DNA of 64,000 bases from Sphaerisporangium flaviroseum. Its GTDB lineage: Bacteria; Actinomycetota; Actinomycetes; Streptosporangiales; Streptosporangiaceae. Below are positions 25,210-34,133 of this stretch, piece after piece. The stretch is taken from assembly GCF_039537005.1 (NCBI RefSeq), contig NZ_BAAAZR010000001.1, forward strand, positions 124,001 through 188,000, written 5' to 3'. The position numbers and the translations under genes are program-made. The number at the start of each line of letters is the position of its first letter. Within the stretch, counting starts at the first letter, position 1. The notes under the pieces are model-generated. The model had not been told where the DNA came from, did no database searches, and saw only the letters and a program-made list of their open reading frames with translations.

Positions 25210-25836
25210 TCAGTCGCCACCCAGATACCGCTGGATCGTGGGGGCCACGATCTGCACCAGTTCCTCGACCTCGATGGACGCCAGCGGCTCCAACCGGAGG
25301 ACATACCGCATGAGGATCACGCCAAACACCTGCGCGAACGCGACCTCCATGTTGACCGGCGGGATGCCCAGGGCCTCCACCACACGGTTCAGCACCGCCG
25401 CAGTGAGGAACTCGCGGATCATGACCACGACCTGTTCGTTGGTCATCGCGCTGCGCATCAGGGCAATGACCGGCTCGCGGGCCTCGGGGTCCGCCGTCAT
25501 GGTCAGGACGAACCGTACGAGACGCTCACCGACCTCCTCACGCGGCCCCGCGAGGATCAGGGGCACCACCTTGGCCGGCTCGACCGGCAGTTGCAGCGCC
25601 GCGACGAAGATGCCGTCCTTGGTGTCGAAGTAGTGGTGCACGAGGGCCGGATCGACCCCGGCCTCCCGGGCGATGCCCCGGATCGTGGCCTTGTCGAAGC
25701 CCTTCTCCGAAAAGATCTTCCGAGCCGCGATGATGATCTCGCCACGCGTGTCGGCCGACCCCGGCCGCCGGCCGGGACGCCGTTTCGCGGTGGACAGCCC
25801 GCCGACGCCCTTGCCCGATTCGCCGGCCGTGCTCAT
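25210..25836 (-). CDS. TetR/AcrR-family regulator
   Basis: A 208-residue repressor. After a basic disordered leader, residues about 28-75 form the helix-turn-helix (TRGEIIIAARKIFSEKGF, KATIRGIAREAGVDPALVHHYF). The rest is the ligand-binding domain. Its ATG overlaps the stop of the upstream methyltransferase gene by 4 nt, so the two are co-transcribed. It is also just upstream of the Fe-S oxidoreductase gene on the same strand. Either neighbour could be the target; the ligand is unknown. Confidence 0.9.
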   Translation of the reverse strand: MSTAGESGKGVGGLSTAKRRPGRRPGSADTRGEIIIAARKIFSEKGFDKATIRGIAREAGVDPALVHHYFDTKDGIFVAALQLPVEPAKVVPLILAGPREEVGERLVRFVLTMTADPEAREPVIALMRSAMTNEQVVVMIREFLTAAVLNRVVEALGIPPVNMEVAFAQVFGVILMRYVLRLEPLASIEVEELVQIVAPTIQRYLGGD

Positions 25837-26606
25837 GCCTCCGCCTTCCGGGCCATCGCGAGGTAGACGCGCATCGGCACCGTGAGCGCGCCGTCGGCGA
25901 AGACCTTCAGCAACTCGACGCGCTCGCGCCTCACCAGCCGGTCCACCACATCGTCGCCGAGTGCGGCCACGAAGGAATGGGACCGCATGTCGAGCAGGAA
26001 GTCCTCGACGCTCACGTTACGTCTCCAGCGGATCCACGCCTCCTGGACGTCCAGCCCCGCACGTGTCATCACCGCCGCGACCGGAGGGACGCTCCAGTCG
26101 GGCAGCGCCGGGCCCGAGTAACCGGGACAGCTCTCCGCCAGCCGCACCTCGTAGGCCACCAGCCAGTCGGCGGCGGACGCGCTGGTCTCCAGGTCGACGC
26201 TGTTCCACCAGGCCGCCACGGCGCCGCCTGGGCGCAGCACCCGCAGCGCCTCGCCGATCGACTCCTCCGGACGCAGCCAGTGCCACGCCTGCGCGTAGCA
26301 GACCAGGTCGGCGGCGCCGGAGCGGAGCGGGAGCGCGTTGCCGTCCCCCACGACCACGTGCGGAGAGTCCGTACGGGCCACCAGGCGGGCGAGCATACGC
26401 ACGCCGGGATCCACCGCGACGACCCGCGCGCCCCTGGCGAGCAGGCCACGCGTCGAGATACCCGTGCCCGCGCCCACGTCGGCCACCGTCGCGCCGGTCA
26501 GCGAGACGGAGGAGAGCCGGGCCAGGGCCTCGTAGAGACCGTCGGGGTATCCCGGCCTGGCCGCGTCGTAGGCCTCGGCGACCCGGTCGAACACCTCGTG
26601 GCTCAT
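25833..26606 (-). CDS. Class I SAM-dependent methyltransferase
   Basis: A 257-residue methyltransferase of the type-11 family. Motif I is VADVGAGTGISTRGL, and motif post I is RVVAVDPGVRML. It shares VFDRVAEAYDAARPGYPDGLY with a common group of unassigned actinobacterial methyltransferases. Substrate unknown. Coupled to the tetR gene at its 3' end and separated from the TIM-barrel gene by 13 nt, so it probably belongs to a three-gene unit. Confidence 0.87.
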   Translation of the reverse strand: MSHEVFDRVAEAYDAARPGYPDGLYEALARLSSVSLTGATVADVGAGTGISTRGLLARGARVVAVDPGVRMLARLVARTDSPHVVVGDGNALPLRSGAADLVCYAQAWHWLRPEESIGEALRVLRPGGAVAAWWNSVDLETSASAADWLVAYEVRLAESCPGYSGPALPDWSVPPVAAVMTRAGLDVQEAWIRWRRNVSVEDFLLDMRSHSFVAALGDDVVDRLVRRERVELLKVFADGALTVPMRVYLAMARKAEA

Positions 26607-26619
26607 GTCGTCGATCGGA

Positions 26620-27435
26620 TCATGTCGTCGAGGAGGCGGCGAAATGCAGGCGGGCGTACGCCAGGCCCTCGGCCAGGTCGTCGATGCGCTCGGTGCGCCC
26701 GGTGGCCTTGCGCGTGTTGATCTCCAGCACGATCAGCCCGCCGTATCCGGCGGTCGCCAGCCGCTCGAGTATGCGCGCGCACGGCTGGTTCCCCCGGCCG
26801 GGCACCAGGTGCTCGTCCTTGTTGGTGGTGCCGACGCCGTCGGCGAGGTGCAGGTGGGCGAGCCGGTCGCCGAGCTTCTCCGCCATCTCCAGCGCGTCGG
26901 AGCCGGAAACGGCGGTGTGCGACAGGTCGAGGGTGACCTGGGGGAAATCCTGGTCGACCGGGTCCCACCCGGGGGCGTACGGCACGACCTCGGCGCCCCG
27001 GGCGCGCAGCGGGAACATGTTCTCCACCGCGAAGATCACGTCGGTCTCGTCGCGCATGCGGGCGAGGCCGATCTCGAAGTCACGGGCATAGTCGCGTTGC
27101 CAGCGGAACGGCGGGTGGACGACCACGGTGCGCGCGCCCAGCCGCTCGGCGGCCTTCTGCGCCTTGACCAGCTTGGCCCAGGGGTCGCGGCCCCACACAC
27201 GCTGGGTGACGAGGAGGCAGGGAGCGTGCACGGCCAGCACCGGGATCTGGTAGTGGCCGGCAAGACGTTCGAGCACGTCGATGTCCTGGCTCACCGGATC
27301 GGCGCCCACCATGACCTCGACACCGTCGTAGCCCAGGCGCGCGGCCAGCTCGAAGGCGTCTGGAGTGCGCTCGGGATACACCGACGCGGTGGACAATGCG
27401 ATCTTGGCGTTCGGCACTCGGATGACGTCGGTCAC
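26620..27435 (-). CDS. Sugar phosphate isomerase/epimerase-like TIM-barrel protein
   Basis: A 271-residue AP-endonuclease-2-type TIM barrel. Metal-binding positions are visible along the strands: GYDGVEVMVG, VLAVHAPCLL, TVVVHPPFRW, IFAVENMFPL, LDLSHTAVSG, LHLADG and IVLEINTRKA. Members range from sugar epimerases to metabolite isomerases, so the reaction cannot be named. I chose the GTG at 27433-27435 (TDVIRVPNAKIALSTASVYP); a GTG at 27457-27459 would add eight residues. It is the first gene of the methyltransferase-tetR unit and is divergent from the methyltransferase at 27543. Confidence 0.8.
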   Translation of the reverse strand: MTDVIRVPNAKIALSTASVYPERTPDAFELAARLGYDGVEVMVGADPVSQDIDVLERLAGHYQIPVLAVHAPCLLVTQRVWGRDPWAKLVKAQKAAERLGARTVVVHPPFRWQRDYARDFEIGLARMRDETDVIFAVENMFPLRARGAEVVPYAPGWDPVDQDFPQVTLDLSHTAVSGSDALEMAEKLGDRLAHLHLADGVGTTNKDEHLVPGRGNQPCARILERLATAGYGGLIVLEINTRKATGRTERIDDLAEGLAYARLHFAASSTT

Positions 27436-27542
27436 AACTGCCAGCCTAAGCCGGGTCACGGCCAGGTGGCGCTCCGCAACCCGGATGCGACGAAGATGGC
27501 GAGTGCCCGGGCCGGTGTTCCGGCTGCTCTAGCGTGTCTTCC

Positions 27543-28241
27543 ATGGCACGGATCGTGGACGGGGCCATTCCCAGTCCGAACATCTGGAACTCACCCCGGA
27601 CCTACGAGCTGGAGAACCGGGCCGTCGACCCCGAAGGCGTCGTGGACGCGGCCATGGCCGCCATCCGGCCCTGGACGGGGGGCGTCGTCCTCGACATCGG
27701 CTGTGGCACCGGCTTCCACCTGCCGGTCTTCGCCGCCACCGCGGCCAAGGTCATCGGCGTCGAGCCGCACTCCGGCCTGGCCAAGCTCGCCGCCGAACGC
27801 TGTCGCGGGCTTGCCCACGTCTCGGTCCACACGGCCACCGCACAGGCTCTGCCCGTTCCCGGCTCCTCCATCGACGTCGCGGTGGCCCGGTGGGCGTACT
27901 TCTTCGGCCCCGGCTGCGAGCCGGGCCTGAGCGAGCTGTCCCGGGTCGTCCGACGAGGCGGCGCCGCCTTCGTCGTGGACCTCGACGCGACCCGTGGCGA
28001 CTTCGGCGGCTGGTTCAGCCGCACGGTCCCCACGTACTCGGCGAGGGCCGTGGAGGCGTTCTGGTCGCGCCAGGGGTGGCAGCGCCGGGAGCTCGACCTC
28101 CGGATGGCCTTCTCGTCGCGGGCCGATCTGGAGGCGGTGCTGCGCATCGAGTTCGCCCCGGCCGTGGCCGAGGAGGCGATCGCCCGGACGCCGGGCCTTG
28201 AGCTCCACTATCCCAACGTCCTGCGCTGGCGCCACTTCTGA
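27543..28241 (+). CDS. Class I SAM-dependent methyltransferase
   Basis: A 232-residue methyltransferase. Motif I is VVLDIGCGTGFHLPVF, followed by IGVEPHSGLAKLA, with a Rossmann core through LSRVVRRGGAAFVVDLD. No substrate-specific feature is recognised. The ATG at 27543 starts 107 nt from the divergent TIM-barrel gene. It is unlike the other methyltransferase at 25833 outside the core, so they are not recent duplicates. Confidence 0.87.
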   Translation: MARIVDGAIPSPNIWNSPRTYELENRAVDPEGVVDAAMAAIRPWTGGVVLDIGCGTGFHLPVFAATAAKVIGVEPHSGLAKLAAERCRGLAHVSVHTATAQALPVPGSSIDVAVARWAYFFGPGCEPGLSELSRVVRRGGAAFVVDLDATRGDFGGWFSRTVPTYSARAVEAFWSRQGWQRRELDLRMAFSSRADLEAVLRIEFAPAVAEEAIARTPGLELHYPNVLRWRHF

Positions 28242-28268
28242 CCCATCGGAACCTCCGGGACGCGCGGG

Positions 28269-28292
28269 CTTGACTTTGACGTTGACGTCAAG
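28269..28292 (+). promoter_or_regulatory. MerR-type promoter/operator for merR-trx
   Basis: CTTGAC (28269) and GTCAAG (28287) form an inverted repeat across a promoter with -35 TTGACT and a -10-like GATTAG. The dyad lying within the spacer between the promoter boxes is the hallmark of MerR-activated promoters. It is 32 nt upstream of the merR start. Confidence 0.6.
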
Positions 28293-28323
28293 GATTAGCG
28301 TGAGCGCGGAGCAGGGAGGGCCG

Positions 28324-28704
28324 ATGCGGATCGGAGAGCTGGCGAGGCGGGCGGGGGTGAGCACCCGGGCGCTTCGCTACTACGAGCAGCAGGGGTTGCT
28401 CCCGGCCCGGCGGTCGACCAACGGCTACCGGGAGTACGACGAGTCCGACCTGAAGCTCGTCTCCGAGATCCGCTCTTTGATCACGGTGGGCTTCACGCTG
28501 GAGGACGCCCGGCCTTTCGTGGAGTGTCTCCGGGCCGGGAACGACGCCGGAAGCGCCTGCCCCGAATCGGTGGAGGTCTACCGGCGCAAGCTCGCCGAGA
28601 TCGACGAGCAGATCCACACCCTGCTCGGCCGCCGGGCCGAGGTCGCGGCGCAGCTCGCCGACGCGTGCCCGGGATGTGCGCTCAGAACTGGAGGAACGAA
28701 ATGA
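28324..28704 (+). CDS. MerR-family regulator
   Basis: A 126-residue MerR protein. Residues 1-70 form the winged helix (MRIGELARRAGVSTRALRYYEQQGLL, STNGYREYDESDL), then a coiled-coil dimerisation helix (KLAEIDEQIHTLLGRRAEV). The short C-terminus has Cys in SACPES and a CPGC pair. Such cysteines could sense thiol oxidation, although the spacing is not that of SoxR. The gene overlaps the thioredoxin gene by 4 nt (ATGA), so the regulator and the thioredoxin are made together. A self-activated redox circuit is a reasonable inference. Confidence 0.9.
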   Translation: MRIGELARRAGVSTRALRYYEQQGLLPARRSTNGYREYDESDLKLVSEIRSLITVGFTLEDARPFVECLRAGNDAGSACPESVEVYRRKLAEIDEQIHTLLGRRAEVAAQLADACPGCALRTGGTK

Positions 28705-29015
28705 TCATCCTGACCGACGAGAACTTCACCGAGCAGGTGCTGAAGAGTGACAAGCCGGTCCTGGTGGACTTCTGGACCGAGTGGTGCCCCCCTTGCCGCA
28801 TGGTCGCGCCGATCCTCGAGGAGATCGCGAGCGAGTACGGCGAGCGCCTGACCGTCGCCAAGCTGAACGCCGAGGACTACCCCGAGCTCGCCAGCAGGTA
28901 CGGAGTGATGGGCTACCCCACGCTGAACCTGTACCGGGACGGTGAGGTCGTCCGTCAGGTCATCGGCGCCAAGCCCAAGCGCCTGCTCCTCGCCGACCTG
29001 GAAGGCCAGTTCTGA
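28701..29015 (+). CDS. Thioredoxin with WCPPC active site
   Basis: A 104-residue thioredoxin fold: LVDFWTEWCPPCRMVAPIL holds the two active-site cysteines, and the cis-Pro is in MGYPTLNLY. The active site is CPPC rather than the canonical CGPC, which is expected to change redox potential. GGAGG lies upstream of the ATG at 28701. It is the second gene of a merR-trx unit, suggesting that the regulator controls it. It is probably an accessory rather than the housekeeping thioredoxin. Confidence 0.92.
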   Translation: MIILTDENFTEQVLKSDKPVLVDFWTEWCPPCRMVAPILEEIASEYGERLTVAKLNAEDYPELASRYGVMGYPTLNLYRDGEVVRQVIGAKPKRLLLADLEGQF

Positions 29016-29106
29016 CAGCGGTGGTCCGACGCCGCCCGGGAGCACGGCGGACACGGACGGGAACGGCCGGTGAAGTTTGTCGGCCCGGGCCGATAGCGTG
29101 CCCCGC

Positions 29107-30540
29107 ATGACCAAGACGCAGAAGCTCGGTTATCGCTGTGCCGAGTGCGGGTGGCGGGCCGCCAAGTGGGTGGGCCGCTGCGGCGAGTGCCAGGCGTGGG
29201 GCACGGTCGACGAAGAGGGCGCCCGCGCCGGGGTCCATGTGGTCCAGGGCGGCGCGGTGTCCGGGCCCGCGCTGCCGATCGGGCAGGTCAAAGCCGAGTT
29301 CGCCCAGGCACGCCCCACCGGCGTCGGCGAGCTCGACCGCGTGCTCGGCGGCGGCCTGGTGGCCGGCGCCGTCGTCCTGCTGGCGGGTGAGCCCGGCATC
29401 GGCAAGTCCACGCTCCTGCTGGAGGCCGCCGCCAGCATCGCCCGCCACGACACCGTGCTCTACGTCACGGGCGAGGAGTCGGCCGCCCAGGTGCGCATGC
29501 GCGCCGACCGCATCGGCGCCATCCAGGACCAGCTCTACCTGGCGGCAGAGACCGACCTTGGCGCGCTGGTCAGCCACGTCGAGAAGATCCAGCCCCGGCT
29601 CCTCATCGTCGACTCGGTCCAGACCATCGGCTCCGCCAACGCCACGGGGGTGCCGGGCGGCGTCACGCAGGTGCGCGAGGTCACGGGCAACCTGGTCCGG
29701 CTGGCCAAGGAGCGGGGCATGTCCACCGTGCTCGTCGGCCACGTGACCAAGGACGGCACGATCGCCGGCCCCCGCGTCCTCGAGCACCTCGTCGATGTGG
29801 TCCTGCACTTCGAGGGCGACCGCCACTCCCGGCTGCGCATGGTCAGATCCATCAAGAACCGCTTCGGCCCCACCGAGGAGGTCGGCTGCTTCGACCTCAA
29901 CGAGCGGGGCATCCAGGGGCTGCCCGACCCGAGCGGGCTGTTCGTGTCGCGCCGCTCGGAGCCCGTTCCCGGCACGTGCGTCACCGTCACGGTCGAGGGC
30001 ACGCGTCCCCTTCCCGCCGAGGTGCAGGCGCTCGTCGGCCCCACCGAGGCCCAGCAGCCGCGCCGGTCCTCCTCCGGCCTCGATCCCTTCCGCGTGACGA
30101 TGATCCTCGCGGTGCTGGAGCGGCGGTTGAACGCCCGCTTGAGCGGGTGCGACGTCTTCACCGCCACCGTGGGCGGCATCCGGCTCAACGACCCCGCCGT
30201 CGACCTCGCGGTGATGCTCGCCGTGGCCAGCGCGGCGGGCGACCGGCCGCTGCCGCCGGGCCTGGTGGTGCTCGGCGAGGTGGGCCTGGCCGGAGAGCTT
30301 CGCCCGGTCAGGGACATCCGGCGGCGCGTGGCCGAGGCGTCCCGGCTGGGCTTCACCCACGCGCTGGTGCCGGCCGGCTCCCTCGACCAGGACCCCGCCG
30401 CGCTGCCGGGCGGCGACGGGCACGACGCCCTCCATCCGGTCCCCGTGGCCAGATCACCCCTCCGCACCACGAACTTCTCCCGGGGTTTCGACGTCACAGA
30501 AGCTGAGAACGTCTGGGACGCGCTCACGCACGTCACCTGA
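29107..30540 (+). CDS. radA: DNA repair protein RadA
   Basis: A 477-residue RadA/Sms protein. It has an N-terminal zinc finger (CAECGWRAAKWVGRCGEC), Walker A GEPGIGKST near residue 99, the RadA-specific KNRFG motif, and a C-terminal Lon-like domain (LAVMLAVASAAGDRP). It promotes branch migration of recombination intermediates. Start is the ATG at 29107. It is followed 67 nt later by disA; the radA-disA pair is common in Gram-positive bacteria. Confidence 0.97.
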   Translation: MTKTQKLGYRCAECGWRAAKWVGRCGECQAWGTVDEEGARAGVHVVQGGAVSGPALPIGQVKAEFAQARPTGVGELDRVLGGGLVAGAVVLLAGEPGIGKSTLLLEAAASIARHDTVLYVTGEESAAQVRMRADRIGAIQDQLYLAAETDLGALVSHVEKIQPRLLIVDSVQTIGSANATGVPGGVTQVREVTGNLVRLAKERGMSTVLVGHVTKDGTIAGPRVLEHLVDVVLHFEGDRHSRLRMVRSIKNRFGPTEEVGCFDLNERGIQGLPDPSGLFVSRRSEPVPGTCVTVTVEGTRPLPAEVQALVGPTEAQQPRRSSSGLDPFRVTMILAVLERRLNARLSGCDVFTATVGGIRLNDPAVDLAVMLAVASAAGDRPLPPGLVVLGEVGLAGELRPVRDIRRRVAEASRLGFTHALVPAGSLDQDPAALPGGDGHDALHPVPVARSPLRTTNFSRGFDVTEAENVWDALTHVT

Positions 30541-30607
30541 GCACTGTCCGGGTCCGGTCACCGCATCGCCGGTAAACTGGGCGTCGTCAGCGACCACCGG
30601 GGGCCAT

Positions 30608-31696
30608 GTGGCACACAACATCAAGGGAATCGACGAGCGTCGAAGATCGACCCTTGCCACGCTCGCTCCAGGCACCGAGCTGCGTGACGGCCTGGAGCGC
30701 ATTCTCCGTGGGCACACCGGAGCCCTCATCGTGCTGGGCTACGACGAGACCGTGGAGGGCGTCTGCACCGGCGGGTTCGCGCTCGACGTGGAGTTCTCCG
30801 CGACGCGCCTGCGCGAGCTGGCCAAGATGGACGGCGCCATCGTGCTCGACCGCGCCGGGGTCAAGATCGTCCGGGCGGCGGTCCACCTGGTGCCCGACTC
30901 CGCCATTCCCACCAACGAGTCCGGCACCCGCCACCGCACCGCCCAGCGGGTGGCCCGGCAGACCGGCTTCCCGGTCATCTCGATCAGCAAGTCCATGCGC
31001 ATCATCGCGCTCTACCTCGACGGCATCCGGTATGTCATGGAGGAGTCGGCCGCGATCCTGTCGAAGGCGAACCAGGCGCTGGCCACCCTCGAGCGCTACA
31101 AGATGCGCCTCGACGAGGTCGCGGGCACGCTCTCGGCCCTGGAGATCGAGGACCTGGTCACCGCCCGCGACGTCGCCGTGGTGGTGCAGCGGCTCGAGAT
31201 GGTGCGCCGCATCGCCGGCGAGATCGAGGGCTACGTGGTCGAGCTCGGCACCGACGGCCGCCTCCTGTCCCTTCAGCTGGCGGAGCTGGTCGCGGGGGTC
31301 CAGGAGGACCGCGACCTCATCATGCGCGACTACCTTCCGGCCGGAGCGGGGCGGCGCCCGCGCAGGGTGGCCGAGTCGCTGGCCGAGCTCGACCGGCTCT
31401 CCCCCGGCGATCTGCTCGATCTCACGGCCGTGGCACGCGTTCTCGGCCACGCCGGTTCCGAGGCCCTGGAAGGCCCCGTGAGCCCTCGAGGGTTCCGGCT
31501 GCTGGCCAAGGTGCCCAGGCTGCCGGGCAGCGTCGTGGACCGGCTTGTCGACCATTTCGGCGGCCTTCAGAAGCTCCTGGCGGCCAGCATCGACGACCTG
31601 CAGTCGGTGGGCGGCGTGGGTGAGTCCCGAGCCCGCAGCGTCCGCGAGGGCCTCTCCCGCCTGGCCGAAGCGTCCATCCTCGAACGCTACGTCTGA
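30608..31696 (+). CDS. disA: Diadenylate cyclase / DNA integrity scanning protein DisA
   Basis: A 362-residue protein that condenses two ATP into c-di-AMP and binds branched DNA. The DAC domain (about 1-150) shows DGAIVLD and GTRHRTA (the DGA and RHR motifs). A helical linker follows and a C-terminal helix-hairpin-helix domain (IDDLQSVGGVGESRARSVREGL). Start is GTG at 30608. Its product is the ligand of the ydaO-type riboswitch at 42552-42757. A 77-bp tandem repeat begins at its stop codon. Confidence 0.97.
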   Translation: MAHNIKGIDERRRSTLATLAPGTELRDGLERILRGHTGALIVLGYDETVEGVCTGGFALDVEFSATRLRELAKMDGAIVLDRAGVKIVRAAVHLVPDSAIPTNESGTRHRTAQRVARQTGFPVISISKSMRIIALYLDGIRYVMEESAAILSKANQALATLERYKMRLDEVAGTLSALEIEDLVTARDVAVVVQRLEMVRRIAGEIEGYVVELGTDGRLLSLQLAELVAGVQEDRDLIMRDYLPAGAGRRPRRVAESLAELDRLSPGDLLDLTAVARVLGHAGSEALEGPVSPRGFRLLAKVPRLPGSVVDRLVDHFGGLQKLLAASIDDLQSVGGVGESRARSVREGLSRLAEASILERYV

Positions 31697-31848
31697 CCCC
31701 GCCTCCACCCCCAAGGCGAAGGACAGCCTGAACACCACAGCGGTCAGCGGGGGTCGAGACCACCTTGGGCCGACCCCGCCTCCACCCCCAAGGCGAAGGA
31801 CACCCTGAACACCACAGCGGTCAGCGGAGGTGGAAGACCACCTTGGGG
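31695..31848. repeat. Tandem duplication, two 77-bp copies
   Basis: Copy 1 is 31695-31771 and copy 2 is 31772-31848, both starting GACCCCGCCTCCACCCCCAA and differing at only a few positions. Copy 2 contains the last nine codons and stop of the minus-strand gene at 31821; copy 1 therefore holds a duplicate of that gene end, stop triplet included. It starts at the last base pairs of disA. Confidence 0.9.
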
Positions 31849-32540
31849 CTCTTGAGCGAGCCGAGTCTGGCCGTGGCGACGTAGGTGCCGTCGTGGGCCT
31901 TCGGGCGCGAGGAGCGGCAGTCGGGGGCCGAGCGGCGCCGGTCCCAGTTGACCATCCTCACGTGGGGCACTCCTCGCGCCAGACGCCGGACGTCGTCGCC
32001 GTCACCGCTGACGCAGTCGGCGGTCGACCAGACGCGGTCGTTTCCCGAGGTGATGCGTATCTCCACCGCCCGTGGCCCGACGTCCACCGCGCACTCGACC
32101 CGGCCGATGTTGACGACGGTCAGCAAGAACCTCGGCGTCCCCTTGCCTGAGTAGACGTTGGACTCGCCGCGAAGGCTGAGGACGACGTCCGCCCTGTCGC
32201 AGGGATCACCGGGACGTCGCGTCCGGCTCGGAGCGGGGGACGGGGTCAGGGTCACCGCCGGCTTCGCCGCCTTGGCCGTCGTGGTGGGCGACGGAGTCGC
32301 GGTGGGGCTCGGGGAGGGCGGGGGTGCCGCGTTCGTCCGCGCGCCGGGGTCCTTGGAGCCCGCCACGGCAGGCCGCCCCTCGGAGCTCGGCTCCGATCCG
32401 CCGGACGCGCTCGTGCAGGCCCATGCCACGACGGCGACAACGACAAGGGCACCGGTGAGCACCGACACCCTGCGGCGCCAATAGACGTCCGGCCCCTCGA
32501 CGCCGACGTCGCCACGGAACGTGTCCGGATCCATACTCAC
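31821..32540 (-). CDS. Membrane-anchored or lipoprotein-like protein with Ser/Thr/Pro linker
   Basis: A 239-residue protein of unknown function. A cytoplasmic stretch of about 25 residues precedes one hydrophobic segment (VLTGALVVVAVVAWACTSA) that could be a signal anchor or, with AWAC, a lipobox. A low-complexity Pro/Ser/Thr linker (about 65-110) leads to a C-terminal extracytoplasmic domain from PGDPCDRADVVLSLRGE with Cys residues that may pair. The domain resembles DUF4232-like beta-sandwich domains of actinobacteria, a weak assignment. Start GTG 32540 or ATG 32534. Its 3' end lies inside a tandem duplication. Confidence 0.75.
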   Translation of the reverse strand: MSMDPDTFRGDVGVEGPDVYWRRRVSVLTGALVVVAVVAWACTSASGGSEPSSEGRPAVAGSKDPGARTNAAPPPSPSPTATPSPTTTAKAAKPAVTLTPSPAPSRTRRPGDPCDRADVVLSLRGESNVYSGKGTPRFLLTVVNIGRVECAVDVGPRAVEIRITSGNDRVWSTADCVSGDGDDVRRLARGVPHVRMVNWDRRRSAPDCRSSRPKAHDGTYVATARLGSLKSPKVVFHLR

Positions 32541-33048
32541 AGTATGGTGAGTTGTGGCGCGCCAGGGGTGTCGACCCGCCGAGAGCGGAGAACCCGCTGG
32601 TCCACGCCCCCTGACAGATCAGGACAGAAACCCCGACATTGAAGCCTAACCACAGCCTCACACAACTTCAGCTACTACAGCCGGCTCGGCTAACGGCAGG
32701 ATCGTGCTGGGAGGAAGGGAGGCGGCAAGGTAAGGGTCACGATAACCAAAGTCCGGCGCCCGGCCCACGATCTCCTGTCTACGGTGACGCGCATGGCGGC
32801 AAGCACCACGCGGACCTCGAAACCGGTCCTCACCTGGACCTGCGCCGGTGTCCGTCCTTCTCCGGCGGGCATCTGTTCTCCATCGGTGGGCGGCGTCGGT
32901 TCCCTGCCTGCGGAGGTCCGTTCCTCGCCGGCCGGCGGGTGGCCCAGGGCGAGCTCACCGGTGGCCGTGGTCCTGGCGGCCGACGAGATGCGGGGCGGGT
33001 GAGGCAAGTGGGCGTGGCATCAGGCGGGCAGGATCTAGGCTCGACGTC
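32541..33048. other. Intergenic region with no convincing gene
   Basis: These 508 nt separate the divergent secreted-protein gene and mutY. Open frames here are Pro/Arg-rich, have no family-like stretches and lack ribosome binding sites. I see no hairpin or riboswitch, only presumed promoters. Confidence 0.5.
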
Positions 33049-33915
33049 GTGGGAACCGGACTGCATGCACCCATCCTCGACTGGTACGCCGAGAACGCCA
33101 GAGATCTTCCCTGGCGGCGGACCGACGCGAGCCCCTGGGCGATCCTCGTCAGCGAGATCATGCTCCAGCAGACCCCCGTGGTCCGCGTCCTGCCGATCTG
33201 GGCCGAGTGGATGGAGCGCTGGCCGACCCCCGCCGCGCTCGCGGCCGAGCCGCCCGGTGAGGCCGTACGCCACTGGGGCCGCCTGGGGTACCCCCGCCGG
33301 GCCCTCAACCTGCACGCGTGCGCCCGGGCCATCACCACGGAGTACGAAGGGCAGGTGCCGTCCACCTACGACGAGCTTCGGAAGCTGCCGGGCATCGGGG
33401 ACTACACGGCCGCCGCGGTGGCGAGCTTCGCGTTCGGCCACAGCCACGCGGTGCTGGACACCAACGTCCGGCGGGTGCTGGCGCGGGCCGTTCGTGGCGA
33501 GGAGTACCCGCCGAAGGCCACCACCACTCCGGAGCGCAAGCTGGCCGAGTCGCTGCTCCCGGCTCTGGACGCCCCGCGCTGGGGAGTCGCCGTCATGGAG
33601 CTCGGCGCCCTGGTCTGTACGGCCCGCGCGCCCCGTTGCGCCGACTGCCCCGTGGCCGCCGCCTGCGCGTGGCGCCTCGCCGGTCGGCCCGCCTACGAGG
33701 GTCCCGAGCGGCGAGGCCAGACGTACGCGGGCACTGACCGGCAGTGCCGGGGCCGGTTGCTCGCGGTTCTCCGGGACGCCCACGGCGCGGTGCCCAAGGC
33801 CGCGCTCGACGCCGTCTGGGCCGACGCGGTTCAGCGGGAGCGCGCACTTGACGGCCTGGTCACGGACGGCCTCGCCGAAGTCCTGGCCGAGGGCACCTAC
33901 CGACTGCCCAGCTGA
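33049..33915 (+). CDS. mutY: A/G-specific adenine DNA glycosylase
   Basis: A 288-residue HhH-GPD glycosylase that removes A mispaired with 8-oxoguanine. It shows SEIMLQQTPVVRV with the catalytic Glu, the helix-hairpin-helix LPGIGDYTAAAV, the catalytic Asp in VLDTNVRR, and the [4Fe-4S] ligands C-X6-C-X2-C-X5-C (CTARAPRCADCPVAAAC). The C-terminal NUDIX-like 8-oxoG recognition domain of longer MutY proteins is absent, as is usual in actinobacteria. The start is GTG 33049 (GTGLHAPILDWYAENARDLP follows it); the longer open frame is not family-like. Confidence 0.95.
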   Translation: MGTGLHAPILDWYAENARDLPWRRTDASPWAILVSEIMLQQTPVVRVLPIWAEWMERWPTPAALAAEPPGEAVRHWGRLGYPRRALNLHACARAITTEYEGQVPSTYDELRKLPGIGDYTAAAVASFAFGHSHAVLDTNVRRVLARAVRGEEYPPKATTTPERKLAESLLPALDAPRWGVAVMELGALVCTARAPRCADCPVAAACAWRLAGRPAYEGPERRGQTYAGTDRQCRGRLLAVLRDAHGAVPKAALDAVWADAVQRERALDGLVTDGLAEVLAEGTYRLPS

Positions 33916-33973
33916 CCTATTAAGGCCGCGCCGCCCTGCCGCGCAGGGTCCCGCCAGGCAGACGGTGGCTGCC

Positions 33974-34133
33974 GAGGTTGCGGCGGATCCAGCCGAGGTT
34001 GCGGCGATAGGTCAGGCGCCCGGTCCGAGGCCGCGAGCCGTGAGGTCGCGGCGGATCCAGTCGAGGTTGTGCCGATGGGTCAGGCGGCCAGTTTGAGGCC
34101 GAGGCCGGTGAGGTTGCGGCGGGTCCAGTCGAG
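33974..34133. repeat. Tandem repeat, 68-bp period, about 2.4 copies
   Basis: Units start at 33974, 34042 and 34110, each beginning GAGGTTGCGGCGG or a close variant. The unit starting at 34042 spans the stop codon of the EboE-like gene (34080-34082), and the first unit carries a duplicate of that gene end, including the TCA (stop) triplet. The third is partial and lies within the gene. Confidence 0.85.

Noticed and set aside
32784..33002. Pro/Ser-rich frame upstream of mutY
   Set aside because: It is short, has no ribosome binding site or protein-like pattern, and overlaps other equally random frames.
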